Source: Alcaligenes aquatilis
GTDB taxonomy: Bacteria; Pseudomonadota; Gammaproteobacteria; Burkholderiales; Burkholderiaceae_B
Length of the DNA stretch: 64,000 nt
NCBI RefSeq assembly: GCF_003076515.1
Contig: NZ_CP022390.1
Span: 2,294,001-2,358,000, forward strand
Direction of reading: 5' to 3'
Shown piece after piece: positions 18,574-27,126 of the stretch (positions are counted from its first letter, which is position 1; each line of letters begins with the position of its first letter). The translations under genes and the position numbers were made by a program. The notes beneath the pieces were generated by a model. The model was not told the DNA's origin, ran no database searches, and saw only the letters and a program-made list of their open reading frames with translations.

Positions 18574-19479
18574 ATGCTTACCAGCGATCATCTGGAGCTA
18601 TTGTTGGCCGTGGTCGAACACGGCTCTTTTTCCTCTGCAGCACGGGCCTTGCGACGGACGCAATCGGCCGTCAGCATGGCCGTGGCCAATCTGGAGGCCG
18701 AGCTGGACCTGACGCTATTTGATCGCAGCCGCCGTGAACCCGTACCGACTACCGAACTGCTGGCCATGCTGCCCGAGGCCAAACTGATCGCCAGCCGCTT
18801 GCAGGGTTTGCGGCTGCATTTGCAGGAATTGTCGGGGGGGCTGGAAAGTCATTTGCGGCTGGGTATCGTCTGCGACGTTGATCCCAAACCGGCTTTGATT
18901 GCCTTGCAGGCTCTGGAGCAACGCTATCCCGGCCTGGACATAGAGCTGCGAACCGCGCCGCAAGACACACTGGTCGAGGCCCTGAAAAAACGCGAGCTGG
19001 ATCTGTGCATTGCCTACGGCGGACTGGAACTGGAAAGCGTGGGGATCATCCAGTCCTTGTGGACCGAAACCATTAGCGCCGTCGCCGCGCCTGACCATCC
19101 CTTGGTGCGAGGTGGCCCGCGCCCCCTGGAGGACTTGAAAGCCTACCGGCAGATTGTCATTACCAGCCCCGACAATGATCTCAACAAAGACCGCTCCATG
19201 CTCAGCCTGCGTCAGTGGAAAACGGACAACTTGTCCCTGACGCTGGAACTGGTGGAGCGGGGTTTAGGCTGGGCAAATCTGCCCTTGTCGTGCTTGCGGC
19301 CCTCACTGGAGTCTGGCCGTTTGCACCGTATCCAGTTCTCTACCGGCAGCAACGGGCTGGACTTGCCCATTTATCTACTGCAATCCAAGGGGCAGAATGT
19401 GGGCAAAGCGCAGGCCCTGTTCAGACAGGCCCTGCAAGACGAGCTAAATAGCCGCGTCCTCCCTACTCCGGCACCGTGA
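18574..19479 (+). CDS. LysR-family transcriptional regulator of the PACE pump
   Basis: This 301-residue protein has an N-terminal HTH (LLAVVEHGSFSSAARALRRTQSAVSMAVANLEAELDL, residues 9-45) and a LysR co-inducer domain. AGG lies 7 nt before the ATG. The divergent PACE gene is the likely target, by the usual LysR layout. Its 3' end overlaps the convergent solute-binding-protein gene by 17 bp, so the two mRNAs are complementary at their ends. Confidence 0.88.
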   Translation: MLTSDHLELLLAVVEHGSFSSAARALRRTQSAVSMAVANLEAELDLTLFDRSRREPVPTTELLAMLPEAKLIASRLQGLRLHLQELSGGLESHLRLGIVCDVDPKPALIALQALEQRYPGLDIELRTAPQDTLVEALKKRELDLCIAYGGLELESVGIIQSLWTETISAVAAPDHPLVRGGPRPLEDLKAYRQIVITSPDNDLNKDRSMLSLRQWKTDNLSLTLELVERGLGWANLPLSCLRPSLESGRLHRIQFSTGSNGLDLPIYLLQSKGQNVGKAQALFRQALQDELNSRVLPTPAP

Positions 19480-20188
19480 CATTGGCCTGGCCACTATCGG
19501 CCAGGAACTGGGCCACCATCCCCTCTTTCTTCTGCCGGGCAATAAAAGCCTCGACCCAAGCGTGAGCCAAGGTACGTTCCGAAGGCACCGCCATGGCCTG
19601 ACGAATCACGGTAAAACTGTCGGGCAGCACACGCAAACCGCTGCGGGAACTCGCATAACGCTCCAGAGGCTGACGCACACCGGCAGCGGCATCCAGCTCC
19701 TCTTCTACAAACAGGTCGATGGCATCAGCAGAGGTGGTTGCCCGCACCAGATCGGCATGTTTCAAATGACGGCTCAGGAACAGGTCGTAGGCCGCGCCCT
19801 TACCAACCGCAATGCACAGGCCTGGCCGATCCAGTTGATCCACGGTCTGAAAGGCAGACTCTTCGCGTACCAGATACGTGCCTTCAATGTGTACATAGGC
19901 TTCACTGAAGCGGATCTTCTCCGCACGCTTGGGATCAATCGCCAAAAAAGCCAAATCCCACTCATCCCGATACACTGCCTCCACCACGGCCTGAGCCGCA
20001 TCATAGCCGCGAAATTGCACGCTCAAGCCCAGCTCTTGCGCCACACTGTGAGCCAGATCGGCCGACACCCCTTTGGGCGACTGCTCATTGGCACCGCGTT
20101 GGGCCAGGACGGGGTTGCCGTAATTCATGGCAACACGCAACACCCCGCTGGGGGCCAGTTCTGCTGCGACAGCCTGCTTTTGTGTCAT
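19463..20188 (-). CDS. Family 3 solute-binding-like protein without signal peptide
   Basis: The 241 residues follow the amino-acid (family 3) periplasmic binding protein fold: GVLRVAMNYGNPV, KGVSADLAHSVAQELG, WDLAFLAIDPKRAEKIRFSEAYVHIEGTYLV and DAAAGVRQPLE. The N-terminus (MTQKQAVAAELAPSG) has no hydrophobic signal, and GGAG at proper spacing supports this start. The mature protein would therefore stay in the cytoplasm, or the signal was lost. There are no permease or ATPase genes nearby. A stand-alone cytoplasmic ligand-binding or enzyme role is possible; I cannot name the ligand. Confidence 0.75.
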   Translation of the reverse strand: MTQKQAVAAELAPSGVLRVAMNYGNPVLAQRGANEQSPKGVSADLAHSVAQELGLSVQFRGYDAAQAVVEAVYRDEWDLAFLAIDPKRAEKIRFSEAYVHIEGTYLVREESAFQTVDQLDRPGLCIAVGKGAAYDLFLSRHLKHADLVRATTSADAIDLFVEEELDAAAGVRQPLERYASSRSGLRVLPDSFTVIRQAMAVPSERTLAHAWVEAFIARQKKEGMVAQFLADSGQANVTVPE

Positions 20189-20270
20189 GTAAATGCTCCG
20201 TCATACTTTTAAGAACCCGGTCTTCTACAATAACGCACCTTCCTGTCCCACTACATAATGGAGCGCCTAT

Positions 20271-20672
20271 ATGTCTCGTGATGATCTTGGAAAACTCTTG
20301 CTGCGTGTCACGGTCGGTGTGTTGATTCTGCTGCACGGCATCGCCAAGATACGTTATGGCATCGGCGGCATTGAACGAATGCTGATCGCCAACAATATGC
20401 CCGGCTTTCTGGCCTGGGGGGTCTACATAGGCGAAGTAATTGCTCCGGTCCTGATGATTCTGGGCTTTTACGCCCGTGCTGGCGGTTTGATTGTAGCCAT
20501 GAACATGGTCATTGCCTTGTTGCTGGCCCACAGCAACCAGATCAGCAGTTTCAATGCCCAAGGCATTTGGGCTTTGGAGTTGCAAGGGATGTTCCTGATT
20601 GGTGCGCTGACCGTAGGTTTGATTGGTGCCGGACGCTACAGCCTGGGTGGTGATGGCGGCCCCTGGAACTAA
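20271..20672 (+). CDS. DoxX-family membrane protein
   Basis: The 133-residue protein has four hydrophobic segments and the DoxX features LLLRVTVGVLILLHGIAKI near the N-terminus and GEVIAPVLMILGFYARAGGL in the middle. DoxX proteins are small inner membrane proteins of uncertain function, some tied to redox stress. GGAG lies 7 nt before the ATG. It is a single gene, with a terminator 27 bp after the stop. Confidence 0.85.
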   Translation: MSRDDLGKLLLRVTVGVLILLHGIAKIRYGIGGIERMLIANNMPGFLAWGVYIGEVIAPVLMILGFYARAGGLIVAMNMVIALLLAHSNQISSFNAQGIWALELQGMFLIGALTVGLIGAGRYSLGGDGGPWN

Positions 20673-20698
20673 GGCTGCCCCCAGCCCTGTGCTAAAAG

Positions 20699-20723
20699 AA
20701 CGCCCGCCTCGCCGGGCGTTTTT
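20699..20723 (+). terminator. Intrinsic terminator after the DoxX gene
   Basis: The stem AACGCCCG / CGGGCGTT with a short loop is followed by TTTTTC. Confidence 0.85.
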
Positions 20724-20814
20724 CATGGATGATCAAGCCATTACCACCACCTGCCCCTGTTAGCACCAGCCACTCAATCTGCCAGCCCCAGACGCCTCTA
20801 CCCTCAACGACACT

Positions 20815-20844
20815 GGTGTTGGTGTTGGTGTTGGTGTTGGTGTT
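20815..20844. repeat. Hexanucleotide tandem repeat (GGTGTT, 5 copies)
   Basis: Five perfect copies lie between the convergent DoxX and histidine kinase genes, 20 bp from the kinase stop. Confidence 0.95.
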
Positions 20845-20863
20845 AGCACCCAAGCTTCCTACC

Positions 20864-22225
20864 TTAACTCGCCAAGGTCAAATCCAGGCGCAAACCACCT
20901 TTCTCCGACACACTGGCCTGCACCTTGCCCTGATAGCTGCGCGCAAGCTCACGCACAATGTCCAATCCCAAACCAAAGCCAGGGTGCCGTTCATCCGCAC
21001 GCTGACCTCGGCCAAACACACGCTCAAGCTGCTCCGGGTCCAGGCCAGGGCCATCATCTTCCACCACCAGATGCAGCACATTGTCCTGCTGCCACACCTG
21101 ACACCACACATTTTGTGTGGCCCATTTGCAGGCGTTGTCCAAGAGATTACCGGCCATCTCCTGCAAATCCTGCTCTTCGCCTTTAAAAACCAATTCCTGC
21201 TCGGACACATCCAGATGAATCTGCTTATCCTTGTGCAAACGTCCCATCACCCGGCACAGGGACTGCAAACAGGCAGACACATCGGTACGCACGCCAATGG
21301 CTCTTACCGCCATGGCCCGTGCACGAGACAAGTGGTGATCAACCTGACGCTGGGCCAAGGCCACCTGCTCGCTAACCACAGCCGCCAAATGCGGATCTTC
21401 TGCCTGGGCTGCATTACCCATAATCGTTAGCGGGGTTTTGACGGCATGGGCCAGGTTTCCAGCCTGCGCCCGCGCACGATCCACCATGCCCGCATTGGCA
21501 CTGAGCACCGCATTGAAATCATCCACCAAGGGCTGAATTTCGCTGGGAAAACTACCACCAACTTGCGGCTCACGGCCTTCTTGCACATCCAGCAAACGGC
21601 GTCGCAACAGATGCAAAGGATACAAGGCCAGCACCACTTGCAAGATAGCCGCCAGAATCAGACCCACGGCCAAACCGCCCAGAGACAGGAACAGAATCCG
21701 CTCAAAACGGGCCAAGGGCTCGGCCAACAGCTCCCGCTTGCCCGCCACCATGATCTGCAAGCTTTGGCCCTTGTCGTTAACCTCGTCCAGCTCCTGACGC
21801 AGCACCACCAGTCGCTGCTTTTCCGGGCCGGTCAGTGACAGAACGCCACTGGGCGTATCAGGCGCATTCACATCCAGGGCTTCGTCCCACAAAGAAGTTG
21901 ACCGCAAAACGACGCTCCACTGATCGCTGCCCACCTCCTGGCGGGCAATCTGCCAGTACATGCCAGAATACGGTTGTTCAAATAAAGGATCACTCAGACG
22001 CGATTGCAGGGTAACGCCATCCGCATTGTCCAGATTCACATCCGCCATGATCTGGTCCAGATGAGTTTGTAAACGCTGCTCGAACTGACGATAAACATGG
22101 TCTTGAAACAGGCGATTCAAGCCCAAGCCGGCCAGAACAATACTGATCAGAATCCAGGCCAAGGTCCCCAGCAGCAAGCGGCCACGCAAGGAACCCAAAA
22201 TGGAGTGACCCCGCCAGGCAATCAT
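20864..22225 (-). CDS. Two-component sensor histidine kinase (PhoQ-like)
   Basis: The inner membrane sensor kinase has 453 residues. A transmembrane segment at about residues 14-37 and another at 178-203 flank a periplasmic sensor domain of about 140 residues. The phosphorylated His is H260 in NLAHAVKTPLT, the variant H-box seen in PhoQ-type kinases. N box DNACKWA and G box DDGPGLDPEQ follow. The start overlaps the response regulator stop by 4 bp. Sensor-domain ligand is unknown; the His-rich periplasmic PepSY proteins alongside make a metal or cation cue conceivable, but that is inference. Confidence 0.9.
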   Translation of the reverse strand: MIAWRGHSILGSLRGRLLLGTLAWILISIVLAGLGLNRLFQDHVYRQFEQRLQTHLDQIMADVNLDNADGVTLQSRLSDPLFEQPYSGMYWQIARQEVGSDQWSVVLRSTSLWDEALDVNAPDTPSGVLSLTGPEKQRLVVLRQELDEVNDKGQSLQIMVAGKRELLAEPLARFERILFLSLGGLAVGLILAAILQVVLALYPLHLLRRRLLDVQEGREPQVGGSFPSEIQPLVDDFNAVLSANAGMVDRARAQAGNLAHAVKTPLTIMGNAAQAEDPHLAAVVSEQVALAQRQVDHHLSRARAMAVRAIGVRTDVSACLQSLCRVMGRLHKDKQIHLDVSEQELVFKGEEQDLQEMAGNLLDNACKWATQNVWCQVWQQDNVLHLVVEDDGPGLDPEQLERVFGRGQRADERHPGFGLGLDIVRELARSYQGKVQASVSEKGGLRLDLTLAS

Positions 22226-22887
22226 GCTTCGGGGTCCACCAGACGGTAGCCCATGCCTCGCACCGTTTCGATGTAGCCGGGGGGCAGCTTTTTGCGCAAA
22301 CGACCGATAAACACCTCGATGGTATTGGAGTCGCGCTCGAAGTCTTGCGAGTAAATATGTTCAGTCAACTGGGTACGTGACAAAACCTGACCGGGGTGAT
22401 GCATCATAAATGCCAACAAGCGGTATTCATGACTGGTCAGAGACAGAACCATGCCCGCACAACTGATCGAGGACGAGCGCGCATCCAGCTCCAATTTACC
22501 CAACTGCAAACGCGGGTTCGCCTGCCCCGCCGCACGGCGCAGCAGGGCCCGCATACGGGCCAGCAACTCTTCCATGTGAAAGGGCTTGGCCACGTAGTCG
22601 TCAGCACCGGCATCCATGCCTTCAACCTTGTCGTGCCAGTCATTGCGGGCCGTCAGAATCAGCACCGGCATATTAATGTCCGAAGCGCGCCAGCGACGCA
22701 ATACCGATACCCCGTCCATGCCTGGCAAGCCCAGATCCAGCACGACTGCGTCAAAGGCTTCAACCTCGCCCTGGTAATGCCCCTGCTCGCCATCATGAGC
22801 GACTTGAACGGCATAGCCCGCCCGCTCCAGCGCCTGTTGCAATTGCGCTGCCAAGGTAGGTTCGTCTTCAACAACCAGTATCCGCAT
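22222..22887 (-). CDS. OmpR/PhoP-family response regulator
   Basis: The 221-residue regulator has a receiver domain with phospho-acceptor D51 (VVLDLGLPGMDG), conserved K101 (VAKPFH), and a C-terminal OmpR-type winged helix (LTSHEYRLLAFMMHHPGQV..SNTIEVFIGRLRKKL). It is most like PhoP/QseB-type regulators. It starts one base after the stop of the PepSY gene and overlaps the kinase by 4 bp, so PepSY, regulator and kinase form one operon. A direct repeat with 11-bp spacing in the divergent region upstream is a candidate binding site. Confidence 0.92.
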   Translation of the reverse strand: MRILVVEDEPTLAAQLQQALERAGYAVQVAHDGEQGHYQGEVEAFDAVVLDLGLPGMDGVSVLRRWRASDINMPVLILTARNDWHDKVEGMDAGADDYVAKPFHMEELLARMRALLRRAAGQANPRLQLGKLELDARSSSISCAGMVLSLTSHEYRLLAFMMHHPGQVLSRTQLTEHIYSQDFERDSNTIEVFIGRLRKKLPPGYIETVRGMGYRLVDPEA

Positions 22888-22888
22888 A

Positions 22889-23437
22889 TCAATGTCCTCG
22901 GGAGTGTGAACGTTTCACACCACGCACACGCAGCACCTTGCCGGTCAAAGCATCCACTTTCAGGCGCAGGAGGCGGTTGTCGTCAACCAGCATGCGTAAC
23001 TCATACACCCACAGATCAACGCGTTCGTCATATTCAAACTGCACACGCAGCACTCGACCGGGATACGTTTCCCTCACCCGTTTCAACACCTCCCGCAGCG
23101 GCAAGGCTTCCCCACGGCGCACGGCCTCACGGGCCTGATCGTGGCCACGGTAGGCCGGCCCTGGAGGCCAATACGGACTGGGGCCGAAACGCTCGTTAGG
23201 CGGGGGAGGTTCGGGTGGAGGTGGTAGCGGGGGTAGGCGACGAAAACAGTCATCATCCCCGACGTAATCATGTCCCGACCAATCCGAACGCTGATCCCTG
23301 TCCCACGACGAATCGCCCCGCTGCTTTTTGCTGCCGCAGTCAGGAGAATCATGGGAATGGGCAAATGCCAATGGCATCACCGCCGTCAGAACGGCGGCCA
23401 AGCTCATCAGCAATGCGGATTGTTTAATGGACGTCAT
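22889..23437 (-). CDS. Secreted PepSY-domain protein
   Basis: From ATG 23437 (MTSIKQSALL) the protein has 182 residues with a clear signal peptide ending at PLAFA; the open frame extends 27 codons upstream without signal character. After an Asp/Ser/Gly-rich stretch and a Pro-rich linker (LPPLPPPPEPPPP), a PepSY domain occupies the C-terminal 75 residues (LPLREVLKRVRETYPGRVLRVQFEYDERVDLWVYELRML). His residues cluster at both ends (AHSHDS; RSHSRGH). PepSY domains are thought to inhibit or modulate partners in the periplasm. It is the first gene of the two-component operon. Confidence 0.85.
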   Translation of the reverse strand: MTSIKQSALLMSLAAVLTAVMPLAFAHSHDSPDCGSKKQRGDSSWDRDQRSDWSGHDYVGDDDCFRRLPPLPPPPEPPPPNERFGPSPYWPPGPAYRGHDQAREAVRRGEALPLREVLKRVRETYPGRVLRVQFEYDERVDLWVYELRMLVDDNRLLRLKVDALTGKVLRVRGVKRSHSRGH

Positions 23438-23528
23438 GAGAATCGGTAGGTGCAAACAAAAAAGAGGGATCAAACGACCACGCCCCCTTATATAGCAAGC
23501 TGCGGATGAACATAACATGAACAGCGGC

Positions 23529-23544
23529 TTCAGTTTAGATTCAG
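23529..23544. promoter_or_regulatory. Direct repeat TTCAG-N6-TTCAG, possible response-regulator site
   Basis: Two TTCAG half-sites start 11 bp apart, one helical turn, as for OmpR/PhoP-type dimers. The site lies in the 223-bp region between the PepSY/two-component operon and the divergent PepSY-like gene. Confidence 0.4.
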
Positions 23545-23660
23545 AGCCACCTATCCATAATGGGCACCAGGCTGACAGGACAAATCAACCTTCCCACCTC
23601 AAAAGGAAGCTACCCAGGAATCTGACAGCACCACTTTTTGATTACATGAAGGAGCTATAC

Positions 23661-24062
23661 ATGAAACGCACTTCCCTCTTTTCTGCCTTGGTAGTGAGCG
23701 CAAGCCTGTTGGGTGGCACTGCTGCCATTGCACAGGACGCCACAAGCACAGCCCAAACACAAACTACCCAAAAACAGACTCGTCAGGCCCGTGACCATAA
23801 ACCGCTGACCGCGAACGACGTCACCGATATTGGCCCAGCCTACCAGCGTCTGAAAGAGGCAGGCTACAGCAAGGTCGGCAGCCTGCATCAGCGCGGCGAC
23901 CGCATCATGGCCATGGTGGTGGATAAGGACGGCAAGGTCGTTCGTGTCCGCTCCGAAGGCGAAAACGGTGCCTTTACAGTCGTCGAACGTAAAACCGACG
24001 GTCAACATCGTCGCGGCCACCGCGACGGACACCGTGACGGTACCAGCAGGGAAGCCAAATAA
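23661..24062 (+). CDS. Small secreted PepSY-like protein with His-rich tail
   Basis: The 133-residue protein starts at ATG 23661, preceded by AAGGAG at 6 nt; the open frame extends 48 codons further up without coding character. The signal peptide (SLFSALVVSASLLGGTAAIAQ) is followed by a Thr/Gln-rich linker. A single PepSY-like fold follows (DVTDIGPAYQRLKEAGYSKV, then MVVDKDGKVVRVRSEG). The tail is rich in His, Arg and Asp (HRRGHRDGHRDG), suggesting metal or polyanion binding. It faces away from the PepSY/two-component operon and probably belongs to its regulon. Confidence 0.78.
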   Translation: MKRTSLFSALVVSASLLGGTAAIAQDATSTAQTQTTQKQTRQARDHKPLTANDVTDIGPAYQRLKEAGYSKVGSLHQRGDRIMAMVVDKDGKVVRVRSEGENGAFTVVERKTDGQHRRGHRDGHRDGTSREAK

Positions 24063-24215
24063 GTTTTGTATCCCGGCCCATCCATATCACTTTCCCCTAA
24101 GCCGTTGCTGTTCGCAATCAATCGTTTGAAGTGACAAGCCCTTGTTGTTTTAGCAGTCAAAGTCGATAGCTGGACCTTGCCGCTCCCATCAAGGCAGCGG
24201 CAAGCAAGCAGGACG

Positions 24216-24250
24216 AAAAACGGCGCATCCCCTGGCGCCGTTTTTCTTTT
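24216..24250 (+). terminator. Intrinsic terminator after the PepSY-like gene
   Basis: The stem AAAAACGGCGC / GCGCCGTTTTT with an 8-nt loop lies 150 bp beyond the stop. A second perfect 9-bp hairpin (CTTGCCGCT / AGCGGCAAG, 24176-24204) lies just before it. The rest of 24063-24332 holds nothing I recognise. Confidence 0.88.
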
Positions 24251-24332
24251 TCTACTGGCTAGCCCGGATAGGGACATCCCGCATAAGGGGTTAGGATGAA
24301 AGTCTATTTCACCTTTGGGAAACGTGTCTCTC

Positions 24333-25958
24333 ATGCTGTCTGCTGATTCTGTTTACTCGCAAAGCTACTCGGAATTTCACTGGTCCATCCCCGAACACTA
24401 CAACATCGCTCACGATGTTTGCGACAAGTGGGCTGACGGATCTGGACGTCTTGCCCTGATCCAGCAAGGGCCTGATGGCCAGGTCAAACGCTACACCTTC
24501 GATCAACTCAAAGCCTGGTCCGACTCGCTGGCTGCCGCCTGGCAAGCCCAAGGAATACAGGCAGGTGACCGTATCGCCATTTTTTTGGCGCAGGGGCTGG
24601 AAACCGCTCTAGCCCATTTGGCAACCTACAAGATTGGCGCTATTGCCATGCCCTTGTTCACCCTGTTCGGCACGGATGCGCTGCGCTATCGCCTGAATGA
24701 CTCCGGCGCCAGCACCTTGATTACCGATCAACAAGGACTGGGGACGCTGCTGCCACTGCGTGAGCATCTGCCGCAACTCAAATATCTTTATCAAAGTGAC
24801 AGCCAGCAGGATCAGGAACAGGCGCTGTCCCTGTGGCAAGCCATTGCCGCCCACCCGGAACCGGCACCACGCACCCTGAACACCCGAGCAGACGACCCCG
24901 CCGTGCTGATCTATACCTCCGGCACCACCGGCTCGGCCAAAGGCGCGCTGCATGCCCACCGTGTGCTGCTGGGGCACCTGCCGGGCGTGGAGATGTCGCA
25001 CAACTTTCTGCCCACCGGCGAAGGCCTGATGTGGACCCCTGCCGATTGGGCCTGGATTGGCGGCCTGCTGGATGTACTGCTACCCGCCTGGCATCACGGC
25101 ATTCCCGTACTGGCCTACCGCTTTCCCAAATTCGATGCCCAAGCCACCTGGAAGCTGATGTCTGAACACGGCGTCACGCATACTTTTCTGCCGCCCACGG
25201 CACTGAAAATGCTGCGTCGCAGCCAATGGTCACGCGAGCAATGGCCCCTGAAGCTGCAATCCATTGCCAGCGGCGGGGAATCTTTGGGTGCGCAGCTACT
25301 GGATTGGGCAAAACAGGAACTGGGCATCACCATCAACGAGTTCTACGGACAAACCGAGTGCAATATGATCGTGTCCTCTTGCTCGGCCTGGTTTCCCGGT
25401 CAGGCCGGCAAGATCGGCAAGGCCGTACCCGGCCACAAAGTCGCCATTGTGGATGATCAGGGGCAGATTCAGAAAGCCGGGGTCGAAGGCCATATTGCCG
25501 TGCAAGCCCCCGATCCGGTCATGTTTCTGGGCTATTGGCAAAAACCGGACGCCACCCGCGAAAAGTTTGTGGGAGACTGGCTGCTGACCGGCGATAAAGG
25601 CATGCAGGACGAGGACGGCTATATCCAGTTCGTAGGCCGGGATGATGATGTGATCACCAGCTCCGGCTACCGGATTGGCCCCGGCCCGATTGAAGATGGC
25701 CTGATGGGGCATTCCTCTGTGGCGATGGCAGCAGTCATAGGGGTGCCCGATCCGGAGCGCACTGAAGTGGTGAAAGCCTTTATTGTGCTCAAAGAAGGGG
25801 TCGAACCCTCCCAAGCGCTGGTCAAAGAGATTCAGGAGCACATCAAGCGCCGGGTCGCGGCACATGAATACCCACGGCAGATTGAGTTTGTGGATGCCCT
25901 GCCCATGACCACCACGGGCAAAGTCATACGTCATGCTTTGCGCAAGTTAAGTCAGTAG
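24333..25958 (+). CDS. AMP-dependent acyl-CoA synthetase
   Basis: This enzyme activates a carboxylic acid to its CoA thioester through an acyl-AMP. From ATG 24333 it has 541 residues. The ANL-superfamily motifs are all present: IYTSGTTGSAKGALHAH (P-loop), NEFYGQTECN (A5), DWLLTGDKG (A7), YIQFVGRDDDVITSSGYRIGP (hinge) and TTTGKVIRHALR with the catalytic Lys near the C-terminus. The SWADWAW-type segment (WTPADWAWIGGLLDVL) is typical of medium-chain and acetoacetyl-type synthetases. It is a single gene, and substrate chain length cannot be fixed from sequence. Confidence 0.9.
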   Translation: MLSADSVYSQSYSEFHWSIPEHYNIAHDVCDKWADGSGRLALIQQGPDGQVKRYTFDQLKAWSDSLAAAWQAQGIQAGDRIAIFLAQGLETALAHLATYKIGAIAMPLFTLFGTDALRYRLNDSGASTLITDQQGLGTLLPLREHLPQLKYLYQSDSQQDQEQALSLWQAIAAHPEPAPRTLNTRADDPAVLIYTSGTTGSAKGALHAHRVLLGHLPGVEMSHNFLPTGEGLMWTPADWAWIGGLLDVLLPAWHHGIPVLAYRFPKFDAQATWKLMSEHGVTHTFLPPTALKMLRRSQWSREQWPLKLQSIASGGESLGAQLLDWAKQELGITINEFYGQTECNMIVSSCSAWFPGQAGKIGKAVPGHKVAIVDDQGQIQKAGVEGHIAVQAPDPVMFLGYWQKPDATREKFVGDWLLTGDKGMQDEDGYIQFVGRDDDVITSSGYRIGPGPIEDGLMGHSSVAMAAVIGVPDPERTEVVKAFIVLKEGVEPSQALVKEIQEHIKRRVAAHEYPRQIEFVDALPMTTTGKVIRHALRKLSQ

Positions 25959-26313
25959 CGATTCAGCTGTCGCCCAACAAAGAGGTGGGATCAGCGCGGC
26001 AATCAGCCCAGATGCTGAACGTAGGAGTGTATGGTGCTTCAGTGAGCGCCATACTCCCATCGACCAAGTACAGAGCAAGGCTCAAGCACTGCTTGCCCGT
26101 GCTGCCCCCCATCACGCGGCACATGAGTAAACCCGTACGGATTGGAGCAATCTTGTTTTTGACTATCCCGGACAACAACACACCCTAAACCTTAGATTTC
26201 TGTCCAAGGATTAGGGTGTTGTCATACGGGGACGGTAATTCCGTACCAGGGTATAGCTGGCTACCAGACTCCAGACAAAGCCCCATAAGACAGCTTTGCC
26301 TGCATCCGTCTGA
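25959..26313. other. 355-bp gap between convergent genes, nothing clearly coding
   Basis: Two small open frames overlap here (25963-26181 minus, 25985-26188 plus), with no ribosome binding site or recognisable motif. An imperfect inverted repeat (CACCCTAA near 26181 and TTAGGGTG near 26211) with 22 nt between arms could end either transcript but lacks a U-tract. A second imperfect hairpin (GAGTGTATGG with CCATACTC) is at 26025-26057. Confidence 0.5.
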
Positions 26314-27093
26314 TTAACCGAAACGACCGGTAATGTAGTCTTCGGTTTCTTTGCGAGCCGGTTTCACGAAAATCTGATCAGTTTCACCAAACTCCATCAG
26401 CTCGCCCAGATACATATAGGCGGTGTAATCCGAGCAACGTGCTGCTTGCTGCATGTTGTGGGTCACGATCACCACGGTGTAGTCCGCTTTCAGCTCAGCA
26501 ATCAGCTCTTCGATCTTGGCGGTGGAAATCGGATCCAGCGCCGAGCAAGGCTCGTCCAGCAGCAGAACTTCAGGTTTGATCGCCACACCACGGGCAATAC
26601 ACAGACGCTGTTGCTGACCACCGGACAAGCCGTTACCGCTTTGGTGCAGCTTGTCTTTCACTTCATTCCACAGCGCGGCTTTGGACAGGGCCCATTCCAC
26701 ACGCTCGTCCATTTCACCTTTACTCAGGCGCTCGAACAAACGCACGCCAAAGGCCACGTTGTCGTAAATGCTCATGGGAAACGGTGTCGGTTTCTGAAAC
26801 ACCATACCCACTTTGGCGCGGATCAAGGAAATGTCCTGCTTGGACGTCAGCAGGTTTTCATTATCCAGCATGATCTCACCCTCAGCACGTTGGCCGGGGT
26901 ACAACTCGTACATACGGTTCAGTGTGCGCAGCAAGGTGGATTTACCGCAACCGGAAGGTCCGATAAAGGCCGTAACCTTCTTTTCCTTGATAGACATGTT
27001 CACATTGCGCAGGGCATGGAATTTGCCATAGAAGAAATTCAGGTTACGGATTTCAATCTTGGTCGATTCGTCGGAGGTAATAATTTGACTCAT
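26314..27093 (-). CDS. pstB: Phosphate ABC transporter ATP-binding protein PstB
   Basis: PstB is the ATPase of the high-affinity phosphate importer. At 259 residues it has the usual length, with Walker [22 protein letters not shown] signature [14 protein letters not shown], Walker [13 protein letters not shown] and the switch His in IVTHNM. It is the last gene of pstS-pstC-pstA-pstB. No phoU follows; the next feature is a 355-bp gap and a convergent gene. Confidence 0.97.
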   Translation of the reverse strand: MSQIITSDESTKIEIRNLNFFYGKFHALRNVNMSIKEKKVTAFIGPSGCGKSTLLRTLNRMYELYPGQRAEGEIMLDNENLLTSKQDISLIRAKVGMVFQKPTPFPMSIYDNVAFGVRLFERLSKGEMDERVEWALSKAALWNEVKDKLHQSGNGLSGGQQQRLCIARGVAIKPEVLLLDEPCSALDPISTAKIEELIAELKADYTVVIVTHNMQQAARCSDYTAYMYLGELMEFGETDQIFVKPARKETEDYITGRFG

Positions 27094-27126
27094 AGCGTTG
27101 GCCGACTAGGGCGCTCCGTGAAAACG

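Noticed and set aside
25963..26188. Two small ORFs in the gap between the acyl-CoA synthetase and pstB
   Set aside because: They overlap on opposite strands and neither has a ribosome binding site or motif, so they are kept only as part of the gap description.
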